A DNA stretch of 64,000 nucleotides, from the NCBI GenBank assembly GCA_023703615.1, contig CP097971.1, positions 336,315 through 400,314 of the forward strand, in the 5' to 3' direction. Each line of letters starts with the position of its first letter. Position 1 is the stretch's first letter. A program made the translations under genes and the position numbers. Below, piece after piece: positions 7,752 through 16,625 of this stretch. The notes under the pieces are model-generated. The model had not been told where the DNA came from. It worked only from the letters and a program-made list of their open reading frames with translations, and made no database searches. Source of the stretch: SAR86 cluster bacterium. Lineage in GTDB: Bacteria; Pseudomonadota; Gammaproteobacteria; Magnimaribacterales; D2472.

Positions 7752-9518
7752 ATGAAATCTCATTATTGTGGTGAAATTACCTCTTCTAATCTGAAGGAAG
7801 AAATAACAATTTGCGGATGGATTCACAGAAGAAGAGATCATGGAGGTGTGATTTTTCTTGACATAAGAGATATCAGGGGAATATGCCAAGCAGTTGTAAA
7901 TCCTTCAAATAAAAAATCTTTTGAATTAGCAGAATCAATTAGAAATGAATATGTCGTTCAGATTTATGGAGTTGTAAGGAAAAGGCTTGAAGGCACAGTT
8001 AATAAAAATATGTTTACGGGTGAAATAGAAGTAGAAGTTGAAAATATAAATATATTAAGCAAAGCAAATACTCCAGTATTTCCAATTGATGAATATCAAG
8101 AGGTTAATGAAGATGTGAGATTAAAAAATAGGGTACTAGATTTAAGAAGACCAGAAATGAATGAAAGAATTATCACTAGATCAAAAATTACATCTTTAGT
8201 AAGAAATTATTTAGATAAGAATGAGTTCCACGAAATTGAAACACCAATACTTACCAAGGCAACGCCGGAAGGTGCACGAGACTATATTCTTCCAAGCAGG
8301 GTTCAGCCTGGAAGCTTTTATGCTTTACCTCAGTCACCTCAATTATTTAAGCAGCTCTTGATGATCGGTGGTTTAGATAAGTATTATCAAATTGCAAGGT
8401 GTTTTCGAGATGAAGATTTAAGAGCTGATAGACAACCCGAGTTTACTCAAATAGATATAGAAGCATCTTTTTTAAGCCAAGAAGAAATAATGGACATTAG
8501 TGAAAAGATGATAAAAAAAATTATCAAAGAGTTTTGTAATGACTCATTGAAGAAATTTCATATCATGGATTGGCATGATGCAATGGAGGGTTATGGATGT
8601 GATAAGCCTGATCTAAGAATTCCTCTGAACCTTGTTGATATATCAAATAGTGTTAAAGATGAGGAATTTAAAGTTTTTTCAGAACCTGCAAAGAAAAAAA
8701 ATTGTAGAGTAGTAGCACTTAAAGTGCCTAATGGTAACTCTTTATCTAGAGGACAAATAGACGACTATACAAAATTTGTTTCAAAGCTTGGCTCAAAGGG
8801 CCTTGCTTATATAAAAGTTAATGATGTAAATGACTTAGAAAATGGTATTCAGTCACCGATATTAAAATTCTTAAAACCACTAACAATTTCAAATATATTT
8901 AAAGAATTAGAAGTTCAAACAGATGATTTAATATTTTTTGGTGCAGGCTCAGAGTCTGTTGTTAATTTATCAATGAGTAGTCTAATAAAAAAACTTGGAG
9001 AAGATTTAAAGCTGTTTACATCAAAATGGGCACCATGTTGGATTATAAATTTCCCAATGTTTGAAAAAAATAATGATGGCAATATAACACCACTTCATCA
9101 TCCCTTTACTTTGCCAAAATGCTCAAAAAAAGAATTAGAAGAAAATCCAGAAAATTCTATTGCTTATGCATACGATCTTGTATTAAATGGTTATGAAATT
9201 GGGGGCGGTTCTCTAAGGATATATGATAAAGATATGCAACAGGCAATTTTTGATATTCTTAAAATTTCTCGAGATGAAGCAAACACCAAGTTTGGTTTTT
9301 TATTGAAAGCACTAACCTCAGGATGTCCACCTCATGGGGGTATAGCATTTGGTCTAGATAGAATAGTAATGCTAGTAACAGATACTAATAATATAAGGGA
9401 TGTCATAGCTTTTCCTAAAACACAAAGCGCTACATGTCTATTAACTGATGCTCCGAGCAAAGTCGAACAGGAACAACTTGAAGACTTAAAAATTGTAAGC
9501 ACTCATAAGGAAGAATAG
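7752..9518 (+). CDS. aspS: Aspartyl-tRNA synthetase, probably non-discriminating
   Basis: 588 residues, the full bacterial size. An N-terminal OB fold ([15 protein letters not shown]), the class II core with [20 protein letters not shown], an inserted GAD domain, and motif 3 [14 protein letters not shown] are all present. His30 in RRRDHGG, and the glycine in [11 protein letters not shown], match the Pseudomonas-type enzyme that charges both tRNA-Asp and tRNA-Asn; the E. coli discriminating enzyme has RRRDLGS there. If so, Asn-tRNA is made by GatCAB amidation. GGGAATATAA precedes the ATG. yebC follows after three bases. Confidence 0.95.
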   Translation: MKSHYCGEITSSNLKEEITICGWIHRRRDHGGVIFLDIRDIRGICQAVVNPSNKKSFELAESIRNEYVVQIYGVVRKRLEGTVNKNMFTGEIEVEVENINILSKANTPVFPIDEYQEVNEDVRLKNRVLDLRRPEMNERIITRSKITSLVRNYLDKNEFHEIETPILTKATPEGARDYILPSRVQPGSFYALPQSPQLFKQLLMIGGLDKYYQIARCFRDEDLRADRQPEFTQIDIEASFLSQEEIMDISEKMIKKIIKEFCNDSLKKFHIMDWHDAMEGYGCDKPDLRIPLNLVDISNSVKDEEFKVFSEPAKKKNCRVVALKVPNGNSLSRGQIDDYTKFVSKLGSKGLAYIKVNDVNDLENGIQSPILKFLKPLTISNIFKELEVQTDDLIFFGAGSESVVNLSMSSLIKKLGEDLKLFTSKWAPCWIINFPMFEKNNDGNITPLHHPFTLPKCSKKELEENPENSIAYAYDLVLNGYEIGGGSLRIYDKDMQQAIFDILKISRDEANTKFGFLLKALTSGCPPHGGIAFGLDRIVMLVTDTNNIRDVIAFPKTQSATCLLTDAPSKVEQEQLEDLKIVSTHKEE

Positions 9519-9521
9519 TTT

Positions 9522-10259
9522 ATGGCTGGTCATTCAAAATGGGCAAACATAAAACATAGAAAAGCAAGGCAAGATGCTTCCAGAGGCAAAGTATGGACAA
9601 AAGTAATAAGAGAAATTACTGTTGCTGCAAAGGACGGACCAGATCCAAATGACAATCCGCGGTTGAGATTAGCATTAGAAAAAGCTAACGCTGCAAACAT
9701 GCCAAAAGACACCATCAAACGAGCTATCGAAAAAGGTTCTGGTACAGGTGATACTGGTTCATTAGAAGAAATTATATTTGAAGGCTATGGACCTGGCGGT
9801 ATCGCTATTCTTGTAGAAACAATGACAGATAATCGCAATAGAACTGTTTCAGATGTGCGACACGCATTTTCAAAATTTGGAGGGAACCTTGGAACAGATG
9901 GCTCTGTTTCATATTTATTTAAAAAACTTGGGCTGATACATATATCAAAAGAATATACAGATGAAAAAATAATGGAACTAGTAATTGAGTCTGGTGCAGT
10001 TGACTATACAGAAGAGGATGAATTTTTTGAAGTAATAACAGATGCAAATGATTTTAATAATGTTCTTGAAACTTTTAAGCAAAAAAGTGTCGGATACATA
10101 AATGCTCAGTTAACTTTAAGAGCTGAAACATACATAAATATTGATCAAGAAATGTCAGAAAAAGTTATAAATATTATGGAATTTATGGATAATCTTGATG
10201 ATGTTCAGGAAGTTCATACTAATGCAGAATTTACAGAAAATTTTGAAACAAAAGGATAG
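9522..10259 (+). CDS. yebC: YebC/TACO1 family translation or transcription factor
   Basis: The 245-residue protein begins MAGHSKWANIKHRKARQDA, the invariant family start, and carries FEGYGPGGIAILVETMTDNRNRT and SYLFKKLG. YebC proteins were annotated as transcriptional regulators; bacterial members have since been linked to relief of ribosome stalling at proline-rich stretches. In most gammaproteobacteria the next genes are ruvC-ruvA-ruvB; here a nuclease-like gene follows after three bases. Confidence 0.95.
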   Translation: MAGHSKWANIKHRKARQDASRGKVWTKVIREITVAAKDGPDPNDNPRLRLALEKANAANMPKDTIKRAIEKGSGTGDTGSLEEIIFEGYGPGGIAILVETMTDNRNRTVSDVRHAFSKFGGNLGTDGSVSYLFKKLGLIHISKEYTDEKIMELVIESGAVDYTEEDEFFEVITDANDFNNVLETFKQKSVGYINAQLTLRAETYINIDQEMSEKVINIMEFMDNLDDVQEVHTNAEFTENFETKG

Positions 10260-10262
10260 ATA

Positions 10263-10688
10263 TTGTCAATCAACTCCAGAAATAAAGGCGCAGCTTTTGA
10301 AAGACAAATAGCCAATGCTTTAATTGACGATTTGAATCTTAAAAATCCTGTCAAAAGAATTTTAGAGCAAACTAGAACTAAAGAATTACCAGATTTGATG
10401 CTAGGAAAATGGTGTATTGAATGCAAAGCATATGGTTCTGGTGCTGAACCTAGACCAGATTGGTGGGAACAGGTTCTTGCATCCTCTAGAGCAAATGGTT
10501 TCAAACCTGCACTTGTTTATAAGTTTAACAATAGACCAATCAAGGTAAGAATTCTGGCATGTTCATTAAATAAACATATAAGCAATAATATGGTTACTGT
10601 AGATCTTTTGTGGCCAGATTTTATTCAAGTATTATTAGAGTTATTTCAAGAGGATATTCAGTTGCATGAGCAAAATTATCAAGTGTAA
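10263..10688 (+). CDS. PD-(D/E)XK nuclease, Holliday junction resolvase-like
   Basis: A 141-residue protein. NKGAAFERQIANAL near the N-terminus (conserved Glu), LPDLMLGKWCIECKAYG (PD followed by ExK) and a basic RPIKVRI segment form a PD-(D/E)XK nuclease core resembling archaeal Hjc and small phage-type resolvases. The start is TTG at 10263: AAAGGA at 10251-10256 gives a six-base spacing and no upstream ATG exists. It lies between yebC and ybgC, exactly where ruvC-ruvA-ruvB stand in related genomes, so a replacement role in resolving recombination junctions is a reasonable inference. A restriction-like or general nuclease remains possible. Confidence 0.7.
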   Translation: MSINSRNKGAAFERQIANALIDDLNLKNPVKRILEQTRTKELPDLMLGKWCIECKAYGSGAEPRPDWWEQVLASSRANGFKPALVYKFNNRPIKVRILACSLNKHISNNMVTVDLLWPDFIQVLLELFQEDIQLHEQNYQV

Positions 10689-11076
10689 TGATTTAAACAT
10701 CAAAATTTATGTTGAAGATACTGATTTTCAAGGAGTGGTATATCACTCAAATTATTTAAAGTTTTTTGAAAGATCAAGATCAGAATTTTTAGAAAAAAAT
10801 AATATTTCTCAAAAAAAACTTATAACTTCCGGTAATGCCTTTGTAGTCAAAAGTATTGAAGTTCAATATTTAGCTTCAGCAAAATTAGGCGATGAGGTTA
10901 TTGTTGAGTCAAATGTCGAAAAAATTTCAAATGCTAGATTGCTTTTTCACCAAAAAGTTTTTGAAGCCGAGAAAAACAGTGATTTAGTAAATGGTAAGGT
11001 TGAAGTTTGTTTTGTAGATCTTTCTACAAAAAAACCACAAAAGTTCTCAGATGATTTATTATTAATTTTTAAATAG
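10666..11076 (+). CDS. ybgC: Acyl-CoA thioesterase YbgC, Tol-Pal associated
   Basis: A hotdog-fold protein of 136 residues. IYVEDTDFQGVVYHSNYLKFFERSRSEFL carries the catalytic Asp20 and His27 of the 4-hydroxybenzoyl-CoA-like thioesterase family. YbgC hydrolyses short acyl-CoA and acyl-ACP and has been linked to phospholipid metabolism near the Tol complex. The ATG lies inside the preceding nuclease gene (23-base overlap). It is the first gene of the tol-pal cluster. Confidence 0.92.
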   Translation: MSKIIKCNDLNIKIYVEDTDFQGVVYHSNYLKFFERSRSEFLEKNNISQKKLITSGNAFVVKSIEVQYLASAKLGDEVIVESNVEKISNARLLFHQKVFEAEKNSDLVNGKVEVCFVDLSTKKPQKFSDDLLLIFK

Positions 11077-11085
11077 GTAATAATT

Positions 11086-11760
11086 ATGGACGATATTTCT
11101 GTACTAAATCTTTTTATAGAAGCTGGATTGGTTGTTAAGTTAGTAATGATTATTTTATTAATAGCTTCTCTTTTAACCTGGATTGTAATCTTTGAAAGAT
11201 ATAATTTTTTTAGAGATTTAAAAAAAACTAATTCTGATTTTTTAAAAACTTTTTGGAGTGGTGGCGATTTAAATAAATTATATGCAAAAACAGAGAATTC
11301 CAAAAATGTAGAATTTGGAGTAACAAATGTTTTTAAAAATGCTTTTAAAGAATTTAATCAATTAAAATTAGATAGATCTATTAATGAATTTGATTTAGAA
11401 AGCATCAATAGAGCGATGAGAGTTTCTATAACAGCAGATGAAGAGGTTATGAGTAAACATTTATCATTTCTTGCAAATGTAGGGTCGGTGAGTCCCTATA
11501 TTGGTCTACTTGGAACTGTTTGGGGAATAATGACTTCATTTCAGGGCCTTTCTGATGCAACTCAGGCTACAATTAATGCAGTTGCTCCTGGAATTTCAGA
11601 GGCTCTTGTTGCAACGGCTCTTGGATTATTTGCAGCTATTCCTGCTGTTCTTGCATTCAATAAATTTACTTCAGAGCTTGAAAATATAAGTCAATCAACA
11701 GTTATTTTTTCTGAAGAGCTCGCAAGCATTTTTTATAAAGAGACCCTTAGGAAAAAATGA
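11086..11760 (+). CDS. tolQ: TolQ, proton-channel subunit of the Tol-Pal system
   Basis: 224 residues with a first membrane helix at about 18-38, a cytoplasmic loop, and two later helices in VGSVSPYIGLLGTVWGIMTSF and GISEALVATALGLFAAIPAVL, the MotA/TolQ/ExbB signature. With TolR it converts proton flow into force on TolA to constrict the outer membrane during division. The stop overlaps tolR by four bases (ATGA). Confidence 0.95.
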   Translation: MDDISVLNLFIEAGLVVKLVMIILLIASLLTWIVIFERYNFFRDLKKTNSDFLKTFWSGGDLNKLYAKTENSKNVEFGVTNVFKNAFKEFNQLKLDRSINEFDLESINRAMRVSITADEEVMSKHLSFLANVGSVSPYIGLLGTVWGIMTSFQGLSDATQATINAVAPGISEALVATALGLFAAIPAVLAFNKFTSELENISQSTVIFSEELASIFYKETLRKK

Positions 11761-12179
11761 TTTATAGATTAGGTAAAAAAAGAAAGCTTCACGCAGAAAT
11801 AAATGTAGTTCCCTACATTGATGTTATGTTGGTCTTGCTCATTATATTTATGATACTTTCACCTCTTTTAATACAAGGTATAGATGTAAATTTACCAAAA
11901 ACTGATACGACTAAAATGACTGTTCAAAACGAACCTCTAGTTATTTCAATAAATAATGCTGGAGAATACTTCTTAAATATTGGAGAAGAAACATTACCCA
12001 TTGATCTTGAGGAATTAAAAAGAAAATCATCTGTTATTTTTAAGGCAAATCCAAAAATAGAAGTTATTTTTCAAAGTGATAAAAACGTTAAATTTGATTA
12101 TGTTGCTAAAGCAATGGCCTCTGTTCAAAGTACTGGAATTACAAAAATAGGAATAGTGACAACTGGATATGCAGATTAG
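11757..12179 (+). CDS. tolR: TolR, Tol-Pal energy-coupling subunit
   Basis: 140 residues. The single membrane helix INVVPYIDVMLVLLIIFMIL contains Asp22, the proton-carrying residue of ExbD/TolR proteins. A periplasmic domain of about 100 residues follows, with KFDYVAKAMASVQSTGITKIG typical of the family. Four-base overlap with tolQ and 11-base overlap with tolA show tight coupling. Confidence 0.95.
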   Translation: MIYRLGKKRKLHAEINVVPYIDVMLVLLIIFMILSPLLIQGIDVNLPKTDTTKMTVQNEPLVISINNAGEYFLNIGEETLPIDLEELKRKSSVIFKANPKIEVIFQSDKNVKFDYVAKAMASVQSTGITKIGIVTTGYAD

Positions 12180-12792
12180 AGAGGATTATTTTTTAGCATC
12201 TTTTTATTCATTTCTTCTTCATGGAATGATCATTTTGTATCTAATGAATTTTTTTTATTTTGAAAAAAATGAAAATAAGATATTGAGCTCGCCAGTAAAT
12301 GTAAATCTTGTTTTTCAAGAGCAAGTAACAAAAAACCAAAAAACTCAACCAAATGAAATTCCGAAGATAGAGATTAAACAAGAAAATATAAACAAAATTG
12401 AGCTTTCGCAAACTTTAACAAATCAAATAACACCAATAATTCAGAGAACTGATATTAATAAATTATTAAAAGAGGATGAAGTAGCTTTAAAAAAATCTCA
12501 AGCAGAACAAATAAATATTTTTAGTAATTTAATTATTCAAACTATTCAATCTGCATGGATAAAACCTAAAAATATTCAAGATGGACTTGTTTGCGAACTG
12601 AGAATCTTTGTTAATCAAAATGGAAGAGTATTAAAAGCTGATTTGATTAAAAGCAGTGGAAACATAAGATTTGATAATTCAGCATTAATGGCAATAGACA
12701 GGTTAGAAACTTTTAATTTTTATAATCAAATACCGAACAATTTATTTAATAAAGAATTTAAAAATATTCTTATTACTTTTAATCCAAAATGA
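12169..12792 (+). CDS. tolA: TolA, unusually short
   Basis: Only 207 residues against 421 in E. coli. An N-terminal membrane helix (about 10-30, SFYSFLLHGMIILYLMNFFYF, with the Ser-His pair typical of TolA/TonB helices) is followed by a linker of roughly 90 residues and a C-terminal TonB-like domain with SAWIKP, CELRIFVNQNGRVLKADLIKSSG and FDNSALMAIDR. The long alanine- and lysine-rich helical domain II of E. coli is almost absent; the linker is rich in Asn, Gln, Lys and Ile. Position between tolR and tolB and the C-terminal domain support the call. The stop overlaps tolB by four bases. Confidence 0.85.
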   Translation: MQIREDYFLASFYSFLLHGMIILYLMNFFYFEKNENKILSSPVNVNLVFQEQVTKNQKTQPNEIPKIEIKQENINKIELSQTLTNQITPIIQRTDINKLLKEDEVALKKSQAEQINIFSNLIIQTIQSAWIKPKNIQDGLVCELRIFVNQNGRVLKADLIKSSGNIRFDNSALMAIDRLETFNFYNQIPNNLFNKEFKNILITFNPK

Positions 12793-14069
12793 AGATAAAG
12801 ATTTTACCGTTTTTTTTTATTTCTCTTTTTTGTTTTTCTGAACTAAATCTGGAGATCACCAAAGGTGCAAATAATCCATTCTCAATAGCAATAATCGGTT
12901 TTAATGAAAATCAAAGAATGGGCAAAGAAGTTCTAAAAGTTATAAAAAATGATTTATTAAGAACAGGTGAGTTTAATATATTTAATGAAAAGGATTTATT
13001 ATCTTTTCCAAAAAAAGAAGAAGACATAAATTTTAAAGATTTTAAATTATTGAATATGGATTATTTAATTATTGGATCAATTCAAATTGAAGATCAATAT
13101 AATATAGTAGCGACCTATGACGTATATAATGTAAAAAGATCTATTAAAATTAGAAACTCAAAAGTATTCGGTATCCCAAAGAGAATTAGACAATTATCAC
13201 ACTATATAAGTGATGGAATATATGAGGAAATTACAGGAATTAAAGGTGTTTCTTCAACTAAACTTTTATATGTAAGTCAAACAATCGGTAGAAAAAATGA
13301 AGAAGTTTATAAACTATTAGTTTCCGATGCTGATGGAGCTAATGAACAAATTCTCTTAAATAGCAATGAGCCAATAATATCTCCAACATGGTCGCCAGAT
13401 TCTTCCAAAGTGGCTTATGTTTCGTTTGAAACTGGAGTTGCAAAAGTTTATATCCAAGAGTTAAGAACTGGAAAACGAGAGCTTGCATTAGAAAGCAAAT
13501 ACCAAATCAGCTCTCCATCTTGGTCACCAGATGGAAAATATCTTTCCTTGACTTTGTATCAAGATAAAAATGCTGAGATATATATTTTAAATCTAAAGAA
13601 TAAAAATCTAACTAGACTTACAAATCATTATTCAATAGATACTGAATCGTCATGGTCATCGAAAGGCAGTAAAATTTTATTTACTTCAGGAAGATCTGGT
13701 TCACCTCAATTATACGAAATCAACCTTAGAAAATTTAATTCAAAGCCAAAACGGATTACCTTTGAAGGAAACTATAATGCTAAAGGATCTTACTTGCCAA
13801 ATAATGAGGGCATAGTTTTTGTTCATAGATCTAACGGAAATTTCATAATAGCTTTAAAATACTTTGACGAAAACTTTATTAGACCTCTGACTGAGTCAAA
13901 ATTAGATGAATCCCCTAGTATTTCTCCAAATGGTAATGTGATAATCTATGCAATAACAGAAGATAAAAAAAGTCTTTTAGCTGGATTGTCATTAAGCGGA
14001 ACAAGGTTTAGGCTTCCTTTAAAAGATGGTGAAGTAAGAGAACCCTCATGGTCAGGATTCATAAGATAA
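12789..14069 (+). CDS. tolB: TolB, periplasmic beta-propeller
   Basis: 426 residues with a hydrophobic signal peptide (KILPFFFISLFCFSEL). The N-terminal domain contains FSIAIIGFNEN; the rest is a propeller with WSPDSSKVAYVSF, WSPDGKYLSLTLY and WSSKGSKILFTSGR repeats. TolB binds Pal and lipoproteins and is released when TolA pulls. The length is close to the 430 residues of E. coli. ATGA overlap with tolA. Confidence 0.95.
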   Translation: MKIKILPFFFISLFCFSELNLEITKGANNPFSIAIIGFNENQRMGKEVLKVIKNDLLRTGEFNIFNEKDLLSFPKKEEDINFKDFKLLNMDYLIIGSIQIEDQYNIVATYDVYNVKRSIKIRNSKVFGIPKRIRQLSHYISDGIYEEITGIKGVSSTKLLYVSQTIGRKNEEVYKLLVSDADGANEQILLNSNEPIISPTWSPDSSKVAYVSFETGVAKVYIQELRTGKRELALESKYQISSPSWSPDGKYLSLTLYQDKNAEIYILNLKNKNLTRLTNHYSIDTESSWSSKGSKILFTSGRSGSPQLYEINLRKFNSKPKRITFEGNYNAKGSYLPNNEGIVFVHRSNGNFIIALKYFDENFIRPLTESKLDESPSISPNGNVIIYAITEDKKSLLAGLSLSGTRFRLPLKDGEVREPSWSGFIR

Positions 14070-14085
14070 AACTTAAGGAGATAAT

Positions 14086-14592
14086 ATGAACTTTTTAAAC
14101 AAACAATATCTATACAATTTAAATTTATATATTGTACTAATTTTTATTTTAAGCTCATGTGCGAGCATGAATGTAACTCAAGAAAGCGTCTCTGATTCAG
14201 AAGTACAAACTGTAAAGGTTTCAAAATCAATAAGTGTTGAAGAACTTGATTATGAAACAAAAGCAATTTTTGCAAATGCAACAGTTTATTTTGAATTTGA
14301 TAGATCAAATTTAACAAGTAAATCTATCCAAATTTTAAAAAGTGTTATTGACGCTATGAAAGAGAATTCTGCAGTTAAAATCACTATCTCAGGGCATGCT
14401 GATGAAAGAGGCACTAGAGAATATAATTTAGCATTAGGACAAAGAAGAGCTGCATCAGTTAAAGATTATTTTGTACTTAATGGAATAAATGCATCTAGAA
14501 TTTCTGTAAAAAGCTTTGGTGAAGAAAAACTTTTATCAGATGGTATTGATGAAGCAAGTCACTCTAAAAACAGAAGAGCTGAGATAAACTAA
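14086..14592 (+). CDS. pal: Pal, peptidoglycan-associated lipoprotein
   Basis: 168 residues. A signal peptide ends in the lipobox ILSSC, lipidation Cys25. The OmpA-like domain follows: VYFEFDRSNLTSKSIQIL and GHADERGTREYNLALGQRRA, the diaminopimelate-binding motif. It anchors the outer membrane to the wall and binds TolB. AAGGAG at 14074-14079 precedes the ATG by six bases, one of the better ribosome sites here. Confidence 0.95.
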   Translation: MNFLNKQYLYNLNLYIVLIFILSSCASMNVTQESVSDSEVQTVKVSKSISVEELDYETKAIFANATVYFEFDRSNLTSKSIQILKSVIDAMKENSAVKITISGHADERGTREYNLALGQRRAASVKDYFVLNGINASRISVKSFGEEKLLSDGIDEASHSKNRRAEIN

Positions 14593-14596
14593 TTTA

Positions 14597-15277
14597 ATGT
14601 TTCACTTAGCGTTAGCGCGAATAAATTTTTTTTGTTTTTTTATTTTTACTTTTTCTGCATCTTTAATTTTTTCACAGGATGCTGAATTAGATTCAACTCT
14701 ATCTCAGGAATCATTTCAAGTTGATATTTTATTTCTAAAAATTCAAGAGCTCGAATCTCAAATAGAAAGATTGACAGACAAAGTTGAAGCTCAAGATTTT
14801 TTAATTGATAAGTTGATACAAGAATCATCACCTGATTTAGATAATAATGAATTAGATATAAATACTAATTCTTCTATTAGATTTAAGGGCCTAAATGATG
14901 CAAGAAGTCTTGAAGAGGTTTTTGATTCAGCAATTAACTCACTTGAAAATCAAGATTTCGTTTCTGCCAAGGATCTATTTAAATATTTTATTGATACATT
15001 TGAGGATGAAGAAAAATTACCTTTATCCTATTTTTGGATTGGGGAGATAGGGTTTATCAATGAGAATTATGAAGAATCAAAAAATTATTTTACACAAATG
15101 ATTACTTTGTATCCAAATCACTATAGAATTCCTCTTGCGCACAAAAAAATAGGCGATATTTTTTTAAAGAACAACGAATTTGATAAAGCAAAAGAAAAAT
15201 ATAATTTTGTTGTTAGAGAATTTCCTGATAATACAGCTTCATCTTTAGCCTTGCAGTTATTGAAAAATATGGAATAA
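14597..15277 (+). CDS. cpoB: CpoB (YbgF), Tol-associated TPR protein
   Basis: 226 residues: signal peptide (about 1-27), a short coiled coil (LKIQELESQIERLTDKVEAQ) for trimerisation, then three TPR-like repeats from about residue 95 (FDSAINSLENQDFVSAKDLF, YFWIGEIGFINENYEESKNYF, HKKIGDIFLKNNEFDKAKEKY). CpoB coordinates PBP1B activity with Tol during division. It closes the tol-pal operon, as in E. coli. Confidence 0.92.
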   Translation: MFHLALARINFFCFFIFTFSASLIFSQDAELDSTLSQESFQVDILFLKIQELESQIERLTDKVEAQDFLIDKLIQESSPDLDNNELDINTNSSIRFKGLNDARSLEEVFDSAINSLENQDFVSAKDLFKYFIDTFEDEEKLPLSYFWIGEIGFINENYEESKNYFTQMITLYPNHYRIPLAHKKIGDIFLKNNEFDKAKEKYNFVVREFPDNTASSLALQLLKNME

Positions 15278-15301
15278 TCTCTTTTTTTTATGCATAAAAA
15301 T

Positions 15302-15377
15302 GGGTCGCTAGCTCAGCTGGTAGAGCAGTTGGCTTTTAACCAATTGGTCACAGGTTCGAATCCTGTGCGACCCACCA
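15302..15377 (+). tRNA. tRNA-Lys (anticodon TTT)
   Basis: A complete 76-base cloverleaf. Acceptor GGGTCGC 15302-15308 pairs with GCGACCC 15367-15373, discriminator A, and encoded CCA 15375-15377. The D arm contains AGCTCAGCTGGTAGAGC, the anticodon stem GTTGG/CCAAT encloses loop CTTTTAA giving TTT, and the T loop is GTTCGAATC. In many gammaproteobacteria tRNA-Lys genes also follow the tol-pal operon. Confidence 0.97.
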
Positions 15378-15398
15378 TTAAACAGGCATAATATCTAT

Positions 15399-16625
15399 AT
15401 GAAATTTAAGGATATTTTTCTTTCAAGTTTTCTTTTTTTTCTTGTGCTATCGTCCTGGTATGTAATCAGATCGGTAAGAAATGAAATAGCAGTTGAAAAT
15501 TATAGTGAAGATTTTTTATTAATTTTACTGTCTTCAACGGCAATCGTAATGATATTTGCAAATTCTGTTTATTCTTGGGTAGTTTCTAAATCAAATTTTA
15601 TAAAAATAATCTCTTATTCATATTCTTTTTTAATATCTAATTTAATTCTATTTCTTATATATTCTAAGTTCCTAACAGAGTCTGATTCTATACAACTAAT
15701 TTGGCTTGGAAGAATTTTTTATGTTTGGGCAAATGTATATTCTTTTTTTGTAGTAGCAATTTTTTGGGTGCTAATTATAAACATTTATAGAGATGTAAAA
15801 TCCAGAAAATTTTATGGTTTTATTATGGCAGGAGGCTCATTGGGAGCAATTTTTGGATCAGAAATTTCAGTCAGGTTATCGGAAACATTTATAAGCACTA
15901 GAATTGAACTTTTTGTTTTATCATCTTCAATTTTATTATTTTTAGCAATGCTTTTGGCAATCTACATAGCAAAATCTAAGAAATCTTTTAATGTATCTGA
16001 GGTAGTTGGTGGTAAATGGTCTGATTCTTTTAATAATGTTGTATCATCAAATCAAATTAGATCAATAGCAATCTATTCTTGGCTTTTTACAGGCCTAATG
16101 ACAATTCAATGGATAAGCGCAATACCTATTATTGAATCATATTCAGAATTATCTTCCGAAAGAATAGTTTTATTTGGAAGAATAGAACAATTAGTATCTC
16201 CAATCACTTTAATAACACAAATATTTTTTACATATATAGTAATTTCAATAATTGGAATAAAGCTAATCTTAATTTTTTATGGAATTTTATTTGCGCTTGT
16301 TTTTTTTACATATGGATTCTATCCATCTTTAGGGGCAGTAATCTTTGCACAACTTTTCTTAAGGGTCTTTGAATATGGATTTAATAAACCAAGCAGAGAA
16401 ATTGTTTACAGTGAATTAGATAAAAATAATAGATATAAATCTTCAGTTTTTATTGATACTTTTGTATCTAGATTTGGAGATTTATCAGGAAGCATTTTTA
16501 TGGGAATTGGTAAATTTTCTGGTATTGCTATAAGTTTTATGCCATTGATAGCACTTCCTGTTACATTTATTTTATCTTTGGTTGGTATGAAAATATCAAA
16601 AAATAAAAACTTTAAAAACCTCTAG
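15399..16625 (+). CDS. Membrane transporter resembling bacterial ATP:ADP antiporter-like MFS proteins
   Basis: 408 residues with about 11-12 hydrophobic segments. LSSWYVIRSVRNEIAVE at the N-terminus, WLGRIFYVWANVYSFFVVAIFW in the middle and FYGFIMAGGSLGAIFGSE match a family in free-living bacteria distantly related to nucleotide (ATP:ADP) translocases, often annotated MFS transporter or NTP/NDP exchange transporter. The substrate cannot be inferred. It follows tRNA-Lys by 21 bases. The stop overlaps the convergent bepA stop by 14 bases. Confidence 0.6.
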   Translation: MKFKDIFLSSFLFFLVLSSWYVIRSVRNEIAVENYSEDFLLILLSSTAIVMIFANSVYSWVVSKSNFIKIISYSYSFLISNLILFLIYSKFLTESDSIQLIWLGRIFYVWANVYSFFVVAIFWVLIINIYRDVKSRKFYGFIMAGGSLGAIFGSEISVRLSETFISTRIELFVLSSSILLFLAMLLAIYIAKSKKSFNVSEVVGGKWSDSFNNVVSSNQIRSIAIYSWLFTGLMTIQWISAIPIIESYSELSSERIVLFGRIEQLVSPITLITQIFFTYIVISIIGIKLILIFYGILFALVFFTYGFYPSLGAVIFAQLFLRVFEYGFNKPSREIVYSELDKNNRYKSSVFIDTFVSRFGDLSGSIFMGIGKFSGIAISFMPLIALPVTFILSLVGMKISKNKNFKNL

